From: Alphaproteobacteria bacterium
GTDB lineage: Bacteria; Pseudomonadota; Alphaproteobacteria; RF32; CAG-239
DNA: 64,000 bases
Direction of reading: 5' to 3'
NCBI GenBank assembly: GCA_015062285.1
Contig: SUUY01000003.1
Coordinates: forward strand, 62,001 to 126,000
In this document: piece by piece, positions 61,165 to 64,000 of the stretch
How the letters are laid out: each line of letters starts with the position of its first letter
How positions within the stretch are numbered: position 1 is the stretch's first letter
Position numbers and translations under genes: made by a program
The notes under the pieces: model-generated
Told to the model about the DNA's origin: nothing
What the model saw: the letters and a program-made list of their open reading frames with translations, nothing else
Databases searched by the model: none

Positions 61165-61842
61165 TTATTTTCCTTTTTTCTCAATAATAAACTTAAAATA
61201 TGCCGAAGAAATAACCGCCAAAGTTTTTATTAAGCACCAACAACCCAAAATTATTGCTACCGGAACAAACCAGTTGGGAGCAAGGCACAGCAAAACAAAG
61301 GCTGTCACGGTTTCAAAGCCTTGTGCCATTCCACCCAAATAAAATGGAGATTCTTCAAAAACTGCATCTTTTTCCATACCTTTGGAATAAGCAACAACGG
61401 CATAAGCCAGCATAGCACAAGCAGATGCTGTAAAACCAAACAGTAAGAAAGAAGCCACTAAAGCATTTTGTTGTGGATTTGCCAAAGAAAATCCGAAAAT
61501 AACTGCGGCATAAAAAACATAATCTAAACAAGCATCAATAAAAACGCCAAAATCTGTCTTTCCTTTAACTTTTGCAATAGCACCATCTAAAGCATCACCT
61601 AGACGATTTAGCAAAATAAATACCAAAGCCCAAAAATAGTTTTGCAATGCCAAAAAATTAACAGCAACCATACCTAAGACAAAGCTGATTACAGTAACAA
61701 AGTTTGCACTTACTCCGTGATTTGCAAGTTTTTTTCCTGTTTCATTTATTTTATTATTAATACATTCAACACTGGCACATAAATTTGTTCTATTATATTG
61801 TGCGATAACCTTATTTGCTATTGCTTTAATTTTTGTTTGCAT
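61165..61842 (-). CDS. CDP-alcohol phosphatidyltransferase family protein
   Basis: 225 aa, about five to six helices. The active-site pattern is NRLGDALDGAIAK, then GVFIDACLDYVFY; all four catalytic Asp are present, while the usual Arg after DGxxA is Lys. The family joins CDP-diacylglycerol to an alcohol; which alcohol is not evident, and the C-terminal part (ESPFYLGGMAQGFETV) resembles proteins of unassigned substrate. It overlaps start-to-stop with dsbD and is thus in one operon with it. Confidence 0.85.
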   Translation of the reverse strand: MQTKIKAIANKVIAQYNRTNLCASVECINNKINETGKKLANHGVSANFVTVISFVLGMVAVNFLALQNYFWALVFILLNRLGDALDGAIAKVKGKTDFGVFIDACLDYVFYAAVIFGFSLANPQQNALVASFLLFGFTASACAMLAYAVVAYSKGMEKDAVFEESPFYLGGMAQGFETVTAFVLLCLAPNWFVPVAIILGCWCLIKTLAVISSAYFKFIIEKKGK

Positions 61843-61886
61843 TATATAATCCTTTCGAATTTTGTTTGCTTTATTCTTAGGTTATA

Positions 61887-62915
61887 ATGAACAATATGCG
61901 TATTTTCAAATATTTTTCAATAATTATACTACTTTTTATACTTGTTATATGGTTGTCAGGTGTTTTTTCTTCATATCAGGAATTTTCCGGCAGCATATAC
62001 AATACCTATTATTCCATCAAAATCCGATCAAAAAAATCCAATGCTAACCTTTCTCAACAGATTAAACAAACTTTAGATGATATAAACAGCAAAATGTCTG
62101 TTTTTATCAAAGATTCTGAGCTGAACAAGATTAATCAAAGCAAAGCGTACACTAATATCAGGTTATCTGCTGACTTATCTGATGTGCTAAAATCCGCAGC
62201 AAAAATAAATCTGGAAAGTGACGGATATTTTGACCCCTCCATATCGCCTCTGATTGATGTTTGGGGATTTGGACGCAACAAAAACACAACAACCCCAAAA
62301 GACAGCAAAATAAAAGAGATATTGACATATAGTAAATTTAATAAATTAATGTTTTCAGATGATTATTTAACCATAAGTAAAAAAGATGATCGCACCGAAT
62401 TAAATTTATCTGCCATTGCCAAAGGGTATGCCGTTGATAAAATTTCTCAACTTTTGGAAAAAAGCGGATATCAAGACTATATTATTGATATCGGAGGAGA
62501 AGTGAAAGCATCAGGATACCGAGATAACAATAAAAATCCTTGGAATATTGGTGTATCTGCGCCACTTAAAAATAAAAATTCAAGTGCCTTTGTATTAACT
62601 CTTACCAACACGGCGGTTGCCACCTCTGGTGATTATCGTAACTTTATTACGGCGGAAAATGGCGAGACATTTTCTCACACAATTTCTCCAAAAACCGGAT
62701 ATCCGGTGATTGATAAGCTGGCGTCTGTAACGGTATTACACCAAAGTTGTATGATGGCCGATGCTTATGCAACTGCCATAATGGCAATGGGATATGAAAA
62801 AGGCATGCAGTTTGCCAACAAATATAAGATACCGATTATTGTATTTATTCATCAGCAAGACAACCGGTTTGATATAAAGTTATCTGATACTGCACAAACA
62901 TTGATGGGAGAATAA
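61887..62915 (+). CDS. apbE: FAD:protein FMN transferase ApbE
   Basis: 342 aa, anchored by one N-terminal helix. ApbE links FMN covalently to Thr of periplasmic flavoproteins such as RnfG/RnfD. Key motifs: DPSISPLIDVWGFG, ELNLSAIAKGYAVDKI, YIIDIGGEVKASG, AVATSGDYRNF, HTISPKTGYPV and MMADAYATAIMAMG with the metal-binding Asp. Placement directly before rseC and rnfB makes flavinylation of Rnf subunits the likely job. The stop is one base ahead of the rseC ATG. Confidence 0.95.
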   Translation: MNNMRIFKYFSIIILLFILVIWLSGVFSSYQEFSGSIYNTYYSIKIRSKKSNANLSQQIKQTLDDINSKMSVFIKDSELNKINQSKAYTNIRLSADLSDVLKSAAKINLESDGYFDPSISPLIDVWGFGRNKNTTTPKDSKIKEILTYSKFNKLMFSDDYLTISKKDDRTELNLSAIAKGYAVDKISQLLEKSGYQDYIIDIGGEVKASGYRDNNKNPWNIGVSAPLKNKNSSAFVLTLTNTAVATSGDYRNFITAENGETFSHTISPKTGYPVIDKLASVTVLHQSCMMADAYATAIMAMGYEKGMQFANKYKIPIIVFIHQQDNRFDIKLSDTAQTLMGE

Positions 62916-62916
62916 C

Positions 62917-63336
62917 ATGAAACAAATCAGTCATTATGCTAATGTTGAGGCTATAGGAAAAAACAGCTTAAAAGTGAAAATAACCTCCTATTCTGCATGT
63001 CATAATTGCGATGCTAAGCATGGCTGCGGATTAATGGAATGCAAAAACAAAATTATCGAAGTTGAAACTGCACATGCTGAACAGTTTGTTATAGGAGAAG
63101 AGGTCTTGCTCACTATGAATCAAAATTTAGGATATGCAGCAGTGTTTTTAGGCTATGTTTTACCATTGATAATTATGTTATTAGGACTGGCTTGCGGATA
63201 TTTTCTTACTCAAAGCGAGATTATTGGTGGAATATCAGGCATAATTATCTTGATTCCTTATTATTTATGGCTATTCTTAAACCGCAAACGTTTTGCAACG
63301 AAATTTCGCTTTAATGTATCTAAAATTATAGATTAG
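62917..63336 (+). CDS. rseC: RseC/MucC family protein (SoxR-reducing system)
   Basis: 139 aa. An N-terminal Cys cluster (SACHNCDAKHGCGLMEC) is followed by a beta strand region and two membrane helices (AVFLGYVLPLIIMLLGLACG; ISGIIILIPYYLWLFL). The four-Cys cluster could hold an Fe-S centre. GGGAG lies ahead of the ATG. RseC precedes rnfB in Bacteroidetes-type Rnf operons, the arrangement seen here. Confidence 0.9.
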   Translation: MKQISHYANVEAIGKNSLKVKITSYSACHNCDAKHGCGLMECKNKIIEVETAHAEQFVIGEEVLLTMNQNLGYAAVFLGYVLPLIIMLLGLACGYFLTQSEIIGGISGIIILIPYYLWLFLNRKRFATKFRFNVSKIID

Positions 63337-63344
63337 AGATTAAA

Positions 63345-64000
63345 ATGGACGATATTGTACTTTATAGCATGTTGGTACTGGGAGGGATTGCTTTTATCTC
63401 TGCTGTTGTACTGTATTTGGTGTCTTGTAAATTTGCCGTAACTGAAGATGTCAAAGTAATGGAAATTGATGCGGTTTTGCCTCAGGCAAATTGTGGCGGA
63501 TGTTCTTATGCAGGTTGTCATGATTTTGCTAAAGCTTGCGCCAATGCATCTGAAAATGAGTTTGTAAATTTGTTTTGTCCGGTAGGTGGGCAAAATGTAA
63601 TGAATAAAGTTGCAGAAATAAAAGGTTTTTCCAAAGTAGAAAAAGCACCGACGGTTGCTGTATTGCGTTGTAACGGAACATGCCAAAATGCTCCGCTCAA
63701 AGTTCAATATGATGGCATAACCAGTTGCCGCATCGCTGCTCGAATTTCCAGTGGCCAAACAGGATGTCCTACCGGTTGTTTACGCCTTGGTGACTGTGTC
63801 CAAAATTGCAAGTTTGACGCATTAAGCATTGATCCGACCACGGGTATTCCCGTTGTTGATTATGATAAATGTACGTCATGTGGAGCTTGTGTTCGTACTT
63901 GCCCCCGAGGTTTATTTGAGATTCGCACTCGCGGCGAAAATGGTAAAATGGTATATGTTGCTTGCCGTAATACACAAAAGGGTGCTTTAGCCCGCAAAAA
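63345..64000 (+). CDS. rnfB: Rnf electron-transport complex subunit B, 5' part
   Basis: Runs off the window; 218 codons are visible. Rnf couples ferredoxin:NAD oxidoreduction to sodium or proton pumping at the cytoplasmic membrane. One N-terminal helix (LVLGGIAFISAVVLYLV) precedes the 4Fe-4S domain with Cys50/53/58 (ANCGGCSYAGC) and a fourth Cys further on (NLFCPVGG). Additional Cys-rich segments follow (LRCNGTCQN; CTSCGACVRTCP), so at least two more clusters are carried. The start lies nine bases after rseC. Confidence 0.94.
   Translation, partial: MDDIVLYSMLVLGGIAFISAVVLYLVSCKFAVTEDVKVMEIDAVLPQANCGGCSYAGCHDFAKACANASENEFVNLFCPVGGQNVMNKVAEIKGFSKVEKAPTVAVLRCNGTCQNAPLKVQYDGITSCRIAARISSGQTGCPTGCLRLGDCVQNCKFDALSIDPTTGIPVVDYDKCTSCGACVRTCPRGLFEIRTRGENGKMVYVACRNTQKGALARK

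Overview
The window is an AT-rich stretch of an alphaproteobacterial chromosome. The evidence is gene order and regulation: yceD-rpmF-plsX-fabH-ihfA-merR with bamE divergent, dusB-trkA-hfq-hflX, sfsA-map-radC, and a direct-repeat SOS box (GTTC-N7-GTTC, read on the minus strand) in front of lexA. LPS genes (kdsA, pagP), a flagellar hook-type gene behind a sigma-54 promoter and the start of an Rnf operon point to a Gram-negative, probably flagellated bacterium living with little oxygen. Host association is likely but not proven.

Layout. 1-4.3 kb: end of clpX, pagP, kdsA, three accessory ORFs, recO. 4.4-15.7 kb: parC, a giant membrane-anchored coiled-coil protein, then dusB-trkA-hfq-hflX without the ntrBC/ntrYX genes often found between dusB and trkA. 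15.8-22.2 kb: an RND efflux adaptor and pump with a thioredoxin-like lipoprotein, then a CNNM/CorC protein. 22.3-23.1 kb: tRNA-Arg and tRNA-Pro (minus strand) with tRNA-derived repeat units. 23.2-34.8 kb: RNHCP protein, Hsp20, two tandem candidate small RNA genes, alaS, sfsA-map-radC, marC and the fatty-acid/IHF operon. 34.8-42.4 kb: ion transporter, glycosyltransferase and Fe-S/pyruvyltransferase fusion, malate/lactate dehydrogenase, aminotransferase, HD protein. 42.5-47.8 kb: an accessory region with helical-repeat and ankyrin proteins, an acetyltransferase remnant, an IS3-type element and tRNA-Glu. 47.8-55.4 kb: polysaccharide deacetylase, lysS, lexA, ftsB, M23 peptidase, bactofilin, hook protein. 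55.4-58.7 kb: accessory ORFs, then tRNA-Lys with its repeat unit. 58.8-64 kb: AsmA-like protein, dsbD, CDP-alcohol transferase, and apbE-rseC-rnfB running off the end.

Two non-coding systems stand out. First, downstream of tRNA-Arg(TCT), tRNA-Pro(TGG) and tRNA-Lys(CTT), and once without an adjacent tRNA at 44.4 kb, lie 118-142 bp units. In each, the last bases reproduce the 3' end of a tRNA through CCA, but the T-loop is split by an insert. The units can be drawn with four helices whose paired bases differ between loci while pairing is kept, and most are followed by a tRNA-type terminator. Second, between alaS and hsp20 lie two tandem units, each with a TTGACA-N17-TTTATA promoter, a shared 18-nt leader, an identical 12-bp helix and an intrinsic terminator with a similar 14-nt loop. 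They look like duplicated small RNA genes of a kind I do not recognise.

Most of the remainder is housekeeping with good start sites. All functional calls are by reading motifs and gene order; no database search was run.
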